IMG/VR virus record: IMGVR_UViG_3300031951_001511
Location: 1-20,275 of that record
Origin: a virus
Direction: 5' to 3' (one strand)
Length of the DNA stretch: 20,275 nucleotides
Shown in pieces: positions 20,258-20,275 of the stretch. How positions within the stretch are numbered: position 1 is the first letter of the stretch; each line of letters begins with the position of its first letter. Below the pieces are notes generated by a model. It had not been told where the DNA came from, made no database searches, and saw nothing but the letters and a program-made list of their open reading frames with translations. The position numbers and the translations under genes were made by a program.

Positions 20258-20275
20258 CGCCTTTCCTATAAGGCG
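20258..20275. repeat. Perfect inverted repeat at the window edge
   Basis: CGCCTT (20258-20263) and AAGGCG (20270-20275) are perfect complements around TCCTAT. The window stops at the last base, so the structure may be longer. It could be an operator, or a terminator on either strand. Confidence 0.4.

Noticed and set aside
20194-20271. A 25-codon GTG ORF after the late terminator
   Set aside because: It is very short, has no good ribosome site and lies between the direct repeat and the inverted repeat. It could be chance.
1-20275. CRISPR arrays, insertion sequences, toxin-antitoxin or anti-phage defence genes
   Set aside because: No regularly spaced repeats, transposase motifs or defence-type domains were seen on either strand. 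All sizeable genes fit phage late functions.

Overview
This 20.3 kb window is the late half of a tailed-phage genome or prophage: head, neck, tail, host-recognition and lysis genes. Every convincing gene is on the + strand. The morphology is siphovirus-like, with an HK97-type head, a long tape-measure protein and no contractile sheath gene. By eye the DNA is GC-rich with strong G/C at codon third positions. The GTA-gp10-like tail chaperone, the helix-turn-helix plus metallophosphoesterase gene and the GH108-type endolysin together suggest a phage of an alphaproteobacterium (Caulobacterales-like is a guess). No integrase, repressor or replication gene is present, so lifestyle cannot be decided. 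All family names come from recognition of the translated sequence, not from database searches.

Layout. 1-528: C-terminal end of the large terminase. 525-3666: portal, prohead protease, major capsid protein. 3724-6728: a beta-rich capsid-associated protein, a small acidic protein, head-tail connector, head-tail joining protein, a second small protein related to the first, a second decoration-like protein, a gp10-type neck protein and a tail terminator. 6804-9813: tail tube, tail assembly chaperone with a programmed -1 frameshift extension, tape measure. 9810-14101: distal tail/hub proteins, a DUF6950/NlpC-like protein, a J-like tip protein and a small unknown. 14119-16620: tail spike with a coiled-coil repeat stalk and a pectate-lyase-type beta-helix. 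16652-20052: lysis region with a one-TM coiled-coil protein, a two-TM holin candidate, an HTH-metallophosphoesterase, several tiny ORFs, a GH108 muramidase and an embedded Rz/Rz1 spanin pair. 20092-20121: strong rho-independent terminator with a UUCG loop, followed by non-coding DNA with a direct repeat and an inverted repeat.

The genes are packed as one long transcription unit. About thirteen junctions are stop/start overlaps of the ATGA, TGATG, TAGTG or GTGA type, so translational coupling probably sets much of the stoichiometry. Stem-loops sit at the few real intergenic gaps (before and after the capsid gene, before the tail-tube gene, before the phosphoesterase gene).

The most notable observations are: (1) a complete -1 frameshift signal (A_AAC_CCT, 6-nt spacer, 7-bp perfect stem) joining the chaperone gene to an otherwise start-less ORF; (2) a 74-nt multibranch, tRNA-like fold just before the endolysin gene, overlapping a small ORF; (3) three tiny ORFs in three different frames over 18702-19008; (4) duplicated small proteins and two different decoration-like proteins in the head module; (5) mosaic-looking C-terminal regions in the two host-contact proteins. 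I see no defence, CRISPR or metabolic island here.
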